NCBI GenBank assembly: GCA_003168355.1
Contig: PMSQ01000039.1
Span: 1 to 41,888 of the forward strand
From: Acidobacteriaceae bacterium
GTDB taxonomy: Bacteria; Acidobacteriota; Terriglobia; Terriglobales; Acidobacteriaceae
Direction of reading: 5' to 3'
Length of the DNA stretch: 41,888 bases
This document shows, in pieces, positions 23,756 through 33,200 of the stretch (positions are counted from its first letter, which is position 1; each line of letters starts with the position of its first letter). A model generated the notes under the pieces. That model was given only the letters and a program-made list of their open reading frames with translations, made no database searches and was not told where the DNA came from. The translations under genes were made by a program, and so were the position numbers.

Positions 23756-25942
23756 ATGCGCAAGCTGAAGCTTGGAGTTGTCGCAATCGTTCTCGGCGTT
23801 CTGACGTTCCTGGGATATAACATTTCCACTGCTCGAGAAATAAAATCTCAGGGATCGGCAAAGGTTAGCGACGCTCAGATTGTGAAGGCCGAGAGCCAGC
23901 CGGAAAACTGGCTAACGTACGGACGCACGTATAGCGAGCAGCGCTTCAGCCCGCTGCAGTCCATCAACGATAAGAATGCGGGGCGACTCGGATTGGCGTG
24001 GGACTTCGATCTGGACACCGACCGCGGGCAAGAAGCCACTCCCATTGTTGTGGATGGCGTGATGTACTTTTCAACCGCGTGGAGCAAGGTGTTTGCGTTG
24101 AATGCCGCGACCGGCGCTCGCCTGTGGTCCTACGATCCGGAGGTGCCGCCGCAGTGGGGCGCAAACGCATGCTGCGACGTGGTGAATCGCGGCGTCGCAG
24201 TTTGGCAAGAAAAGATTTACATCGGGACTCTCGATGGCCGGCTGATCGCGCTGGATGCCGCTACGGGCAAACCGGTTTGGGCGCAGCTCACCATCGATCC
24301 GCACTGGCGCTATACGATCACGGGCGCTCCCCGCATCGTAAAGGGCAAGGTGATTATCGGCAACGGTGGCGCCGAGTTTGGCGTGCGTGGTTACGTGTCG
24401 GCTTACGATGCGCAGACGGGCAAGCTGGTGTGGCGCTTTTATACGGTGCCCGGCGATCCCTCGAAACCTTTTGAGCAGCCGATTCTCGCGCGGGCCGCGA
24501 AGACTTGGACCGGTGAATGGTGGAGGATCGGGGGCGGCGGCACGGTTTGGGACGCCATCGTTTACGATCCGGAGCTTGATCTTTTGTACATCGGCGTCGG
24601 CAACGGGGGACCGTGGAACGAGAAGTATCGCAGTCCGAAGGGCGGCGAGAATCTTTTCACTTGTTCCGTCGTTGCTCTGAAGCCGGATACGGGAGAATAT
24701 GTTTGGCACTATCAGGAAAATGCCGCCGACGAGTGGGACTTCGATTCAGCGGAACAGATGATTCTGGCCGACATCCCTATCGAAGGCAGGCTGCGGAAGG
24801 TGCTGCTGCACGCTCCGAAGAATGGGTTCTTCTATGTAATCGACCGCGAGAACGGGGCTCTGATCTCCGCCAAGCCCTACACTTTTATTAACTGGGCCAC
24901 CGGGGTCGACATGAAGACCGGGCGGCCGATGGAAAGCGCCACGGCGCGCTACTCTCGCGTCGACTCGCCGCCGATCGTTTCCACGCCGATCGTGCCCGGA
25001 CCTTTGGGCGCGCACAGTTGGCAGCCGATGTCCTACAGTCCGCTCACGGGCCTGACTTACATTCCCGTCAACGAAGTCGGGTTCAATCTGAAGTCGCCGG
25101 AACATTTCGAGTTCAAGAACCTGGCACTGAATTTCGGTATCGACATGGTAGCTGCGGGAATGCCGCAGGATCCCAAGATCAAGAAGTCCATTCTCGACAA
25201 TGTCAAAGGCAAATTAGTGGCGTGGGATGCGGCGCAGCAGAAACAGGCGTGGGCGGTGGAGCGGCCGGGACCATGGAACGGCGGGACGCTAGCCACAGCA
25301 GGGAATCTGGTTTTCGAAGGCACGGCCGCGGGGCGGTTCGAAGCGTATCGTGCCGATACCGGTGAGAGAGTTTGGTCATTTGATGCGCAAACCGGCGTGA
25401 TGGCAGGCCCCGTGTCCTACACGGTGAATGGCGAGCAGTATGTCGCGGTGCTCGCTGGCTGGGGCGGAGTTTTTCCGCTGGTCGCTGGCGAGGTTTCGTT
25501 CAAGTCGGGGCGCGTGCGCAATGTCAGCCGGATGCTGGCTTTCACGTTGAACGGGAAGGCGAGCCTGCCGCCGCTGCCGCCGTTCGAAGAACCAGTTTTG
25601 AATCCGCCCGCATCGACCGCGAGCGCGGCGGCGATTCAGCATGGAGAAGCGGTGTACCAGCGCTTTTGCTCGGGATGCCACGGAGATGTTGCAATCAGCG
25701 GTGGACTGCTGCCGGATCTTCGTTACTCCAGCACGCTGGCGGACCGGCAATGGTTCAAGATTGTTCGGGACGGCGCATACCAGTCGCTTGGCATGGTGGC
25801 GTTTGGTAAGGAAGTATCGCAGCAAGATGCGGCAGATATTCGCGCCTACGTCATCTTCCGCGCGAACCAGAGCATGAACGAGACGAAGAGTGGCCCAGCA
25901 GAAGTAACCGGCGACGTGAAGAAAACCACGCCCGAGAAGTAA
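23756..25942 (+). CDS. PQQ-dependent quinohaemoprotein alcohol dehydrogenase, lanthanide-type signature
   Basis: Periplasmic alcohol dehydrogenase of 728 residues with an eight-bladed PQQ propeller and C-terminal cytochrome c. The start at 23756 follows AAGGAG; an N-terminal signal segment (about 5-22) leads it out of the cytoplasm. The vicinal disulfide is Cys139-Cys140 (GANACCDVV). Metal/PQQ residues by position are Glu207 (GNGGAEFG), Asn283 (GVGNGGPWN), catalytic Asp328 and Asp330 (DEWDFDSAEQ). The second Asp, two residues after the catalytic one, is the hallmark of lanthanide-dependent enzymes such as XoxF and PedH; calcium enzymes have Ala, Ser or Thr there. The haem motif CSGCH is at 638-642, with Met680 a likely sixth ligand. 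Electrons would pass to periplasmic cytochromes. The alcohol substrate is unknown. Confidence 0.92.
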   Translation: MRKLKLGVVAIVLGVLTFLGYNISTAREIKSQGSAKVSDAQIVKAESQPENWLTYGRTYSEQRFSPLQSINDKNAGRLGLAWDFDLDTDRGQEATPIVVDGVMYFSTAWSKVFALNAATGARLWSYDPEVPPQWGANACCDVVNRGVAVWQEKIYIGTLDGRLIALDAATGKPVWAQLTIDPHWRYTITGAPRIVKGKVIIGNGGAEFGVRGYVSAYDAQTGKLVWRFYTVPGDPSKPFEQPILARAAKTWTGEWWRIGGGGTVWDAIVYDPELDLLYIGVGNGGPWNEKYRSPKGGENLFTCSVVALKPDTGEYVWHYQENAADEWDFDSAEQMILADIPIEGRLRKVLLHAPKNGFFYVIDRENGALISAKPYTFINWATGVDMKTGRPMESATARYSRVDSPPIVSTPIVPGPLGAHSWQPMSYSPLTGLTYIPVNEVGFNLKSPEHFEFKNLALNFGIDMVAAGMPQDPKIKKSILDNVKGKLVAWDAAQQKQAWAVERPGPWNGGTLATAGNLVFEGTAAGRFEAYRADTGERVWSFDAQTGVMAGPVSYTVNGEQYVAVLAGWGGVFPLVAGEVSFKSGRVRNVSRMLAFTLNGKASLPPLPPFEEPVLNPPASTASAAAIQHGEAVYQRFCSGCHGDVAISGGLLPDLRYSSTLADRQWFKIVRDGAYQSLGMVAFGKEVSQQDAADIRAYVIFRANQSMNETKSGPAEVTGDVKKTTPEK

Positions 25943-25960
25943 TCGCCTGTGCGTGTTGGT

Positions 25961-27643
25961 TTACAGTCCGGCATCGTGGGGATCGCCGGCTGTGGTGAAG
26001 AAGTTAATGCTTACGGTCGCCAACTCCGACGGCGGAAATTTTGATTGGAATCGCGGATCGGCTTTCAGTCCGGCTTCCTTGGCAGCATCCAGAAAAACCG
26101 GCAACTCCACAAGATATTGATCGGAGAATCCGTGGGTTCCGTCGTAAGCTACCGCCGGCGTCTTGGACAAATTCGCCGCCGTGACGTCCGGTGGCAGCGT
26201 GTGCAACTCCAGCACCAGCAAGCCGAACCGTCCTACATATGGCGCCCACCGCCGCAAGTGGCGGGTCAAGTTTTCTTCCAGTTCGTCACATGAAATCTCT
26301 TCTCCGAGGTGGGCGAATGCTCCGGTAGATTTGCCGAGGCGCGTTCCCGCCGCATAATTGGCGGGCGGAATGTAGGGCCGATTGTGGTCAAGGAAAGAAC
26401 GCACGTGAAGCAGATCGTGGATGTCCAGGTTCAATTCCTCCAGGTCGCTCGCCAGTTGTGCCGGCCGGTTAATGTCGCCCGAGATTACGTGGTAGATAGG
26501 AATGCCAGCTTTCCGCAGCGTTTGCTTGGTGACGCGGCGCGCCACTTTGTTGACATCGGCACCGACGATGATTAATGGATGCTTGTCGAGCACCTTGCCG
26601 CGCTCGGTTTTGTTCATCACTGTGGCGTACAAATGTTTGAGAAAGCTTCCGTCACCGCAACCCATGTCGCAAATACCCCGGGGCTGCAGATTCACGGACC
26701 GGTTGAATATCTCGACGATGATCTCATCCACCTTCTTGAAATATGTGCGGTGCGCGCCGCCGCTGCCCCACACGTTCATGCCGCGGTTGACCAGCAATTC
26801 CACTCCACTCTCGTCCATTCGCGGGATGCGGGGATTACCGAACAAAAGCGTACTCACATTGTCGAAGAGCGGGAGATAGGAGACGGTGACTCCGTAGGAA
26901 GTGGCAATCTGGGCCGCGTAACGGCCACACGCGGTCAGGCTCACGGAATTTTTGTCGCGCGCGATCCAGTCCTGCGCGGCTAACAGGTCGAGGATGCAGG
27001 TAAGGCTCGCGCGATTCGCGGCAATGGCATTGAGGTCGACCGGCCGCTGCTCAAGTTGAGTGAGAATCTCAGCGCGCGCCAGGGCAACCATGGCGGGGCC
27101 GATGAGTATGCCATCGAGGTGTTCGCGAATTTGATTTCGTACCCGGATGACGACGGGGTCGGCGTCACGGGCGTCATGGTCCAGGCCCCATCGCTCTTTC
27201 GATCGGCGAACCAGTTCCTGCAGCGACGGAAGTACGGGCCGGTCGGATGCCCCGAAAAGAAAATCCTCCAAGAAAACTGCCTTCGCTACAAAAGAGAGCG
27301 CTTCGCCGTACAGAAGTGGAGCCGTGCTTACTGCTACTCTGCCCCCGGCCGTCAGGGCGTAACGCGGGGCGTGCCCGCTTTCAACTTGCTGCTTCAACCA
27401 GCCGCACGATGCCAGCAGCCGCAATGCGACTCGCAAGTAGCCACGATTGGCGCGAGTTTCTTGCGCGATCCGGTCGAATTCCACCCACTCACCAGCGGAG
27501 CCGAAGAGTTCGAACACGCGCCGGTCCCACAAGGCCTTCACCGTGGGCGCCAGAACAACACCCGCGAGGTGACCAAATACGACGGCGCGAACTTGCGCCT
27601 TTTCTTTTTCGCCAAGCAATGGAGTTGTCACTGCTGACGGCAT
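25961..27643 (-). CDS. SAM-dependent methyltransferase with two winged-helix repeats
   Basis: A 560-residue protein. The SAM-binding motif I is ICDMGCGDGSF (about 324-334), followed by IIVGADVN (358-365) as the acidic end of strand 2. Residues about 30-108 and 180-245 are two similar winged-helix-like units, each with helix-turn-helix spacing and an LTAxGR-type end (YALTAGGRVA; SLTACGRYA), like the dimerisation domains of O-methyltransferases. The C-terminus has HGFSDQYLVE. The overall plan resembles the stand-alone relatives of the AprA MT2-type polyketide methyltransferase domain, but I make that assignment from memory. No polyketide synthase lies nearby. It is 74 bases downstream of MetE-like gene A on the same strand, and convergent with the PQQ dehydrogenase (18-base gap). 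Confidence 0.75.
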   Translation of the reverse strand: MPSAVTTPLLGEKEKAQVRAVVFGHLAGVVLAPTVKALWDRRVFELFGSAGEWVEFDRIAQETRANRGYLRVALRLLASCGWLKQQVESGHAPRYALTAGGRVAVSTAPLLYGEALSFVAKAVFLEDFLFGASDRPVLPSLQELVRRSKERWGLDHDARDADPVVIRVRNQIREHLDGILIGPAMVALARAEILTQLEQRPVDLNAIAANRASLTCILDLLAAQDWIARDKNSVSLTACGRYAAQIATSYGVTVSYLPLFDNVSTLLFGNPRIPRMDESGVELLVNRGMNVWGSGGAHRTYFKKVDEIIVEIFNRSVNLQPRGICDMGCGDGSFLKHLYATVMNKTERGKVLDKHPLIIVGADVNKVARRVTKQTLRKAGIPIYHVISGDINRPAQLASDLEELNLDIHDLLHVRSFLDHNRPYIPPANYAAGTRLGKSTGAFAHLGEEISCDELEENLTRHLRRWAPYVGRFGLLVLELHTLPPDVTAANLSKTPAVAYDGTHGFSDQYLVELPVFLDAAKEAGLKADPRFQSKFPPSELATVSINFFTTAGDPHDAGL

Positions 27644-27717
27644 TTCTTAGCCCGTTCTGCGACTCGATTCGCGGCATCGCAGCAGCCTTGGGAGTCCGTG
27701 GTGTTGCACTACGGCTG

Positions 27718-28722
27718 CTACGCCCTACCCTCGAACAAATTCCTTCCCTCGACCAGCGCGCGCATCTTGCGATCCGCCACGCTGCGCTGCAGCATCCAGA
27801 ATCCACAATCGGGATGGACATAGCGCAAACGTTCCGCACCCAATGTCTTCGCCACCCGCTCGATGCGCGAGGCCACGAGTTCGGGCGTTTCCACTTCATT
27901 GTCTTTGATATCGATCATGCCGATGCCCAGTGCGATTTTCGGATCAAGATCGGTGAACACCTCGAGCTCGTCGTAGCCGCGACGCGCAAATTCGAGCACC
28001 AGATGATCAGCATGGAGAGAATTGAGAAACGGCACCAGATCGCGCCAGAATCCACGGAGGACCGGCTGTCCACCGTAGTTGCCGAAGCAGATGTGCACGG
28101 CGCGCTCGTTCAGAATGCCATCCAGCACGTGGTTGATCGCTTCTCCGGCCCAGGATGAATCCTGCGGATAGCCGGCGATGCAAGCTTCATCGAGCTGGAC
28201 CACCTCGGCTTCAATAGACTCCAGCTGGCGGCGCAACACGGCAGCCAGATCCATCGCCAGGTCGGGAGTGTCTTTGTAGTAGCAGTTCGTCACCATGCGC
28301 GACAGCATGTGCGGGCCGGTGCAAGTGAACTTCAGCGGCATTTTCGTTAGCGGCGCTACGACCTCGTAGTCTCGGGGTAGATTCAGCATGCCCTCGCCGA
28401 TTTTGCCGACCACCATGCCCGCGGTCAGCAAGCGAGTCGCCGAGGCACGATCAGAGCGGAAGCGGTCGAAATCCGATCGAGCAAAGTGGCTGCGGATTCC
28501 TTCCATTTGCGAGACGAAATAGTCCACCATCCCGTTTGTCTCGGGATGGCTGGGGTCGAAGCGCATGAGTTCGCCGTCACTCAAAAGGTCCAGACCGGCG
28601 AGTTCCTGGGTTTTCAACACCGCCATCACCGCGTCGCGAAGAACAAGCCGCGAAGTATTACCCACCAGCCATGAGGGCACCGGATAACTTCCCACGACAG
28701 TAGCTTTGATATTCGGATTCAT
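27718..28722 (-). CDS. MetE-like zinc protein A (cobalamin-independent methionine synthase II family)
   Basis: A 334-residue homologue of the C-terminal catalytic half of MetE, without the N-terminal half. The start at 28722 is chosen for AGGAG 6 bases upstream and the conserved opening ATVVGSYPVPSWL. The zinc ligands are His210 and Cys212 (VHICFGNYGG), Glu244 (LVLEFARRG) and Cys306 (HPDCGF). The substrate-side motif VQLDEA (175-180) is also kept. Members transfer methyl groups to thiols, and one branch is epoxyalkane:coenzyme M transferase, so the thiol and alkyl donor here are open. Two GGTTAC-N6-GTGCC sites precede it. It is divergent from MetE-like gene B and heads an operon with the methyltransferase. 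Confidence 0.85.
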   Translation of the reverse strand: MNPNIKATVVGSYPVPSWLVGNTSRLVLRDAVMAVLKTQELAGLDLLSDGELMRFDPSHPETNGMVDYFVSQMEGIRSHFARSDFDRFRSDRASATRLLTAGMVVGKIGEGMLNLPRDYEVVAPLTKMPLKFTCTGPHMLSRMVTNCYYKDTPDLAMDLAAVLRRQLESIEAEVVQLDEACIAGYPQDSSWAGEAINHVLDGILNERAVHICFGNYGGQPVLRGFWRDLVPFLNSLHADHLVLEFARRGYDELEVFTDLDPKIALGIGMIDIKDNEVETPELVASRIERVAKTLGAERLRYVHPDCGFWMLQRSVADRKMRALVEGRNLFEGRA

Positions 28723-28761
28723 TGTCGACTCCTGCATCGCGAGCAGTGCCGGTTGGAGCGC

Positions 28762-28834
28762 ATCATACTCCCGACAAATGCCACTTTGTAAAAGGCACTT
28801 CAAAGTAACCCACTTAGGGCACGGAAAAGTAACC
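28762..28834 (-). promoter_or_regulatory. two GGTTAC-N6-GTGCC sites and promoter of MetE-like gene A
   Basis: Read on the minus strand, GGTTAC-TTTTCC-GTGCC (28834-28818) and GGTTAC-TTTGAA-GTGCC (28810-28794) are direct repeats 24 bases apart. The nearer one is followed after 3 bases by TACAAA, a 17-base spacer and TATGAT (28767-28762). This geometry matches the sites at 20002 and 37398. Paired direct repeats about two helical turns apart suggest two dimers bound on one face of the DNA upstream of RNA polymerase. Confidence 0.65.
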
Positions 28835-28850
28835 AAATATCGCGCGACAT

Positions 28851-28860
28851 ACCACGTGGT
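28851..28860. promoter_or_regulatory. perfect palindrome ACCACGTGGT
   Basis: A 10-base perfect palindrome lies in the 277-base divergent region between the two MetE-like genes, 16 bases beyond the outer GGTTAC site. It could be an operator for gene B. A weak promoter for gene B (TTGTAA at 28878, 18-base spacer, TAGAGT at 28902) follows it. Confidence 0.3.
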
Positions 28861-28999
28861 GAGCTCATAGTTTCCACTTGTAACTCTCACTCAAACTGGA
28901 TTAGAGTGATGCCGCTTCGTTGCTCTCGTAGACCACGACGAGAAGGTTGAGGCCGTCGAACCAGGTTGCTTTCGATGATGCGCGGTTCGTGGAGGTCAT

Positions 29000-30106
29000 G
29001 TGTACCGTAGTGATGTAGTCGGAAGTCTCTTGCGCCCCGTGTATCTAAAGGAAGCTCGCGACCGCTTCGCGGCCGGAAATCTCACCGACGCAGCGTTCAA
29101 AAAAGTGGAAGACCGGGCCGTCGACGAATGTATCGACCTACAGATTCTCGCCGGCATGGAAGTGATCACAGACGGCGAGGTGCGCCGCTACGCTTTTTAT
29201 GGGCACTTGATTGACGCGGTCGAAGGCTTCGACAAATACGGCGGCTGGGCAATTCCTTTCCGCGACGAAAAGGGCGAACAGTTGGTTTTGCCGCGTCCGG
29301 TGGTCGTTTCCAAACTGCGCCGCAAACGGCCTCTTTGCGCTGAAGAATTTACTTACGTGCGCGCGCGCACCAAGCACCCGGCCAAAACCACCATCATCAG
29401 TGCGCAGCAGGCCGCGGCTTACTACGACAGCAGAAAGTCAACCGGGGCTTATGCGACGGTTGACGCTTACCTGGCCGATTTGGTCGACATTCTGCGCGAT
29501 GAAGTGGGCGAACTGATTCGCCTGGGTTGCACCTACATCCAGATCGACTCGCCGCAGTACACCGCGCTGCTGGATCCCGAGCTGCGCGAAGGATACCGGC
29601 AGCGCGGCAACGACCCGGACCGGCTGCTGGATTTGTCGATCGAAATGGACAATGCGGTGATCGGTGATCATCCCGGCATCACCTTTGGCCTGCACCTTTG
29701 CCGCGGAAACAATCAGAGCAAGTTTTACGCCGCGGGCGACTATGGCCCGATCACAAAAATCTTTCGCAACACGAAGTTTCAGAGATTCCTGCTGGAGTAT
29801 GACGACGAGCGATCCGGCGGTTTCGAGCCGCTGCGCCAGGTGCCGGCAGACCGTACCGTCGTGCTCGGTCTGGTGAGCTCCAAGAAACCCCAACTGGAAA
29901 GCAAGGACGAACTGAAGAGGCGGATTGAAGCCGCCTCCGCGTTTGTTGCGTTGGAGCGGCTGGCCCTCAGTCCGCAGTGTGGCTTCGCGTCCACTGTGGA
30001 AGGCAATGCCGTAACGGCCGCGGATCAGGAGGCAAAGCTGCGACTGGTTTCGGAAACGGCGCAGGAAGTGTGGGGCCGGTCCGTCGCAGTGGCGCACAAG
30101 AGTTGA
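29000..30106 (+). CDS. MetE-like zinc protein B
   Basis: A 368-residue MetE C-terminal-half homologue. It starts at GTG 29000 with GGAGG 4 bases upstream; the overlapping ATG at 28998 is in another frame and stops at once. Zinc ligands are His232 and Cys234 (LHLCRGNN), Glu266 (LLEYDDE) and Cys327 (SPQCGFAS). The spacing from Cys to Glu (32 residues) is the same as in protein A. QIDSPQY (181-187) is the substrate-side motif. It has a longer middle insertion than protein A and a different opening (SDVVGSLLRPVYL). The divergent pair may form a two-protein system or act on successive substrates. It is followed by a TonB-dependent receptor 95 bases downstream. Confidence 0.85.
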   Translation: MYRSDVVGSLLRPVYLKEARDRFAAGNLTDAAFKKVEDRAVDECIDLQILAGMEVITDGEVRRYAFYGHLIDAVEGFDKYGGWAIPFRDEKGEQLVLPRPVVVSKLRRKRPLCAEEFTYVRARTKHPAKTTIISAQQAAAYYDSRKSTGAYATVDAYLADLVDILRDEVGELIRLGCTYIQIDSPQYTALLDPELREGYRQRGNDPDRLLDLSIEMDNAVIGDHPGITFGLHLCRGNNQSKFYAAGDYGPITKIFRNTKFQRFLLEYDDERSGGFEPLRQVPADRTVVLGLVSSKKPQLESKDELKRRIEAASAFVALERLALSPQCGFASTVEGNAVTAADQEAKLRLVSETAQEVWGRSVAVAHKS

Positions 30107-30201
30107 GTCGGTTCGGATAAGCTCCCGCGTTCTGTAATCAAAGTCGGTGTTGTTTTGAGGCGTAACCCGAACGTGCGTTCGTTCGAATGACAGGAGAGCT
30201 C

Positions 30202-33200
30202 ATGAAATCGCGTCGGCTGTCTGCCTGCCTGTGTGGTCTGCTCGTGGCTTTGGCGTCGATTCAATATGCTCCGGCCCAAGCTACGGCGAGCTATGCTTTG
30301 TTGAATGGAACTGTGACGGATGCTGGGGGACGACCCGTTGCCAAGGCCACGATCACGGTCCGCTCGCTGGACACCAACCAGACCTTCACCGCCGTGTCGA
30401 GCGACACCGGATATTATGCGGTGCCCAGCCTGCCGCCGGGACGCTATGAACTGATCGTGAGCTATGCAGGCTTCGGGAAATACACGCGCACCGGCGTGGA
30501 AGTGTCAGTCGGTCAAACCGCCACCGTCAACGTGGGCCTCAAAGTGGCGGCGGTCTCGGAGACGGTAACCGTGACTACGGAAGCCCCGGTGGTAGAGACC
30601 ACGCGAACCGAGATCAGCCAGGTGATTCAGGCTCAACAGATCCAGGAGTTGCCCATCAGCGGCCGCCTCTTTACCGACTTTGCTCTTCTAACACCCAGCG
30701 TCGCCAAGAGCCGGACTGCGTTGGGCAGCACGTTTACAGAGTTCGAGGTGACGCAAATCTCCTTTGGCGGCATGCGCTCGTTCAGCAACGAGATCACGGT
30801 GGACGGGGCCGATTTCGTGAACTCGGTCAGCGGGGTGCAGCGTGCCACGCCGCCTCAGGATTCCGTGCAGGAATTTCGCGTGGTCAACAATAGCTTCGGG
30901 GCCGAGTACGGCCGGGCACTCGGTGGCATCGTCAATATCGTCACCAAGTCTGGCGGCAACGCCTTCCATGGTTCGGTTTATGACTACCTGCAGAACAGCG
31001 CCACCGACGCGCGCTCGCTTCTGCAGCCGGCGCCGCTGCCCCATGCCCTGCGGCAAAACCAATACGGTGGTACTCTCGGAGGCCCGGTCCGCAAGGATAA
31101 AACGTTCTTCTTCCTGAACTACGAAGGCAGAAGGAGCGGTCAGTCTCCCACTTATGCCCCCGATCTTTTCAGCAATATCGCAAACATCGATCAATCCAAG
31201 GCCTACCTAGGACTCTCCCCGGAAGGCTGCGATCTTCCTCCCGCGCAATGTACTGGTTCGCCTGTCTCCTATCTCCAGTCAGTGTTAAAGACGGTCAATA
31301 ACGACTATGGCTTTGCGAAACTCGATCACCAGATCAACCCAAACAACCGAGTGGCGATTCGCTATGTGGTGGAGGACGCCCGGGACTTGGGGGAACTGAT
31401 CGGGAACACGGAAGATGGCGGCGGCATTGGCTCTCCGAGCGGCGCTCGCAATCTCTTCATTCGCGACCAATCTCTGGTGGGGACGCTGGATTCAGTGCTG
31501 AAGCCCAATCTGGTCAACACCGTCCTGGGTCAGTATTCAAGGCGGCACTACAATTTTCCCGGGGCGACCGGCGAACCCGATTTGAGTGTGGTGAATGACC
31601 TGGAGTTCGGACACAACTTCGGCACCTATGATGCGATCTATGAGAGCCGGGTACAAGGATCCGAATCCCTCGCCTGGGTCAAAGGCAATCACGTTGCCAA
31701 GTTCGGATTCGACGGGAACTATGTCTGGAGTTACAACAACTATCCAGGATTCACGCCGGAGCGGATCCTGCTTCCGAATCTCGATTGCCTGTACGCGTTC
31801 GCCGATACCGTGAACCTCCTCAGCCCGAACGGAACGTATGGAACGGTGCCTGAGAACTGCCCGCTCGCGCCCCAAGCGGACGGTGTGGCGTTCTTGTATT
31901 GGGGAGTTGCGGTTCCGCGAACCGGCTTCGTGAACGGTTATGTTCCATCCCCGGCGACCGGCGGTGGTTTCGGCAGCGGCTGGCCAAATGCATTTCCCAC
32001 GAATCAGTACTCCAATTATGCCTACGCGTTGAATCATGGCTACTGGGGGTTTTTTGCGCAGGATCAGTGGCGAGTCACTCCCCACCTGACTTTAAATTAC
32101 GGCTTACGGTGGGATTTTGAAACCGGGTTGGGAAGCACGATCGATCCCGACTACCGGACCTTCCAACCGCGAGTCGGATTCGCCTACTCTCCGGACTCCA
32201 AAACAGTCATCCGCGCCGGATCCGGAATATTTTTCGATCGCAATAATTTGACGTTCTTCTTCACCACCGGAAACCAGAAGGCGCTTCCCGGATACTTCTG
32301 CAATCCCCCCAGCGCAGATCCCAGTTGCGCCGCAAACGGATTGCAGGGGGTGGACGTTCCGATGATCCAAAGCAAGGCGGCCGGCGGGGGCTGGCAGTTG
32401 TCTGCAAATCCAGGGTACCCCGGCACGCCTTCCCTCCCTTGCGCGGCTTTGGGTTTGCCCGCCAGTCTTTGCGCGCAACTTCCCGGCACCGCAACACAAC
32501 AGACGATAAGCGTCGCAGCCCTGACGGCCCTCGGCATCCTCGGCGATGGCGCCAATGCCTACCCTGCAGTGAGTCTGACCGGAGCTTGCACGGCAAACCC
32601 TATAACGGGGGCGCCGACCGGGGCCTGCGGCGTGGGTTCCGGTGGCATCCAGCGTACCGGGCGGCTTCCTTATGCCGAACAAGCCAGCCTAGAAATTGAT
32701 CGCCAGATCGGGAAGGGACTCACGCTCCAGGCGGGATATCTCTTCGTATCGGCGCACAAGCTTGTCCGCGGTAATAACATTAACGTCCCCTGCCCTTACG
32801 GCACAGCCAAGCCAGCGAATCCTTACTATGCTCAAGGCCTGCTTGATCCGAGCGGCTCGCTCACCCCGTGCGGCGGAACACCTATTCTTGGGCCCTTGGG
32901 CCTTGGCCCGTTTTTCGATTGGCTAGGCCCCGCAAGCCCGATTCCCCCGCCTTTTGCACCCCCTAATCCTCAGCTTCCCGTCAATCCAAGTGGGTTGGAA
33001 TTCGGCGTACCCGGGGGAGTCGGCGCTCCGGCGACGCTGAGTGGCGGCCTTCTCGACTACAACAACGACGTAGCCAACGCCGTCTACCATGGCCTTACGA
33101 TTACGGCGGTTGAGCGCATGGGCAAGTTGTTTAACCTGACCGCGAATTATACTTATTCTCACACCATCGACAATGGCAATTTCACGACCTTCATCAATCT

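Noticed and set aside
24390..24410. GGTTAC inside the PQQ dehydrogenase gene
   Set aside because: The second half-site is not GTGCC and it is within a conserved coding region.
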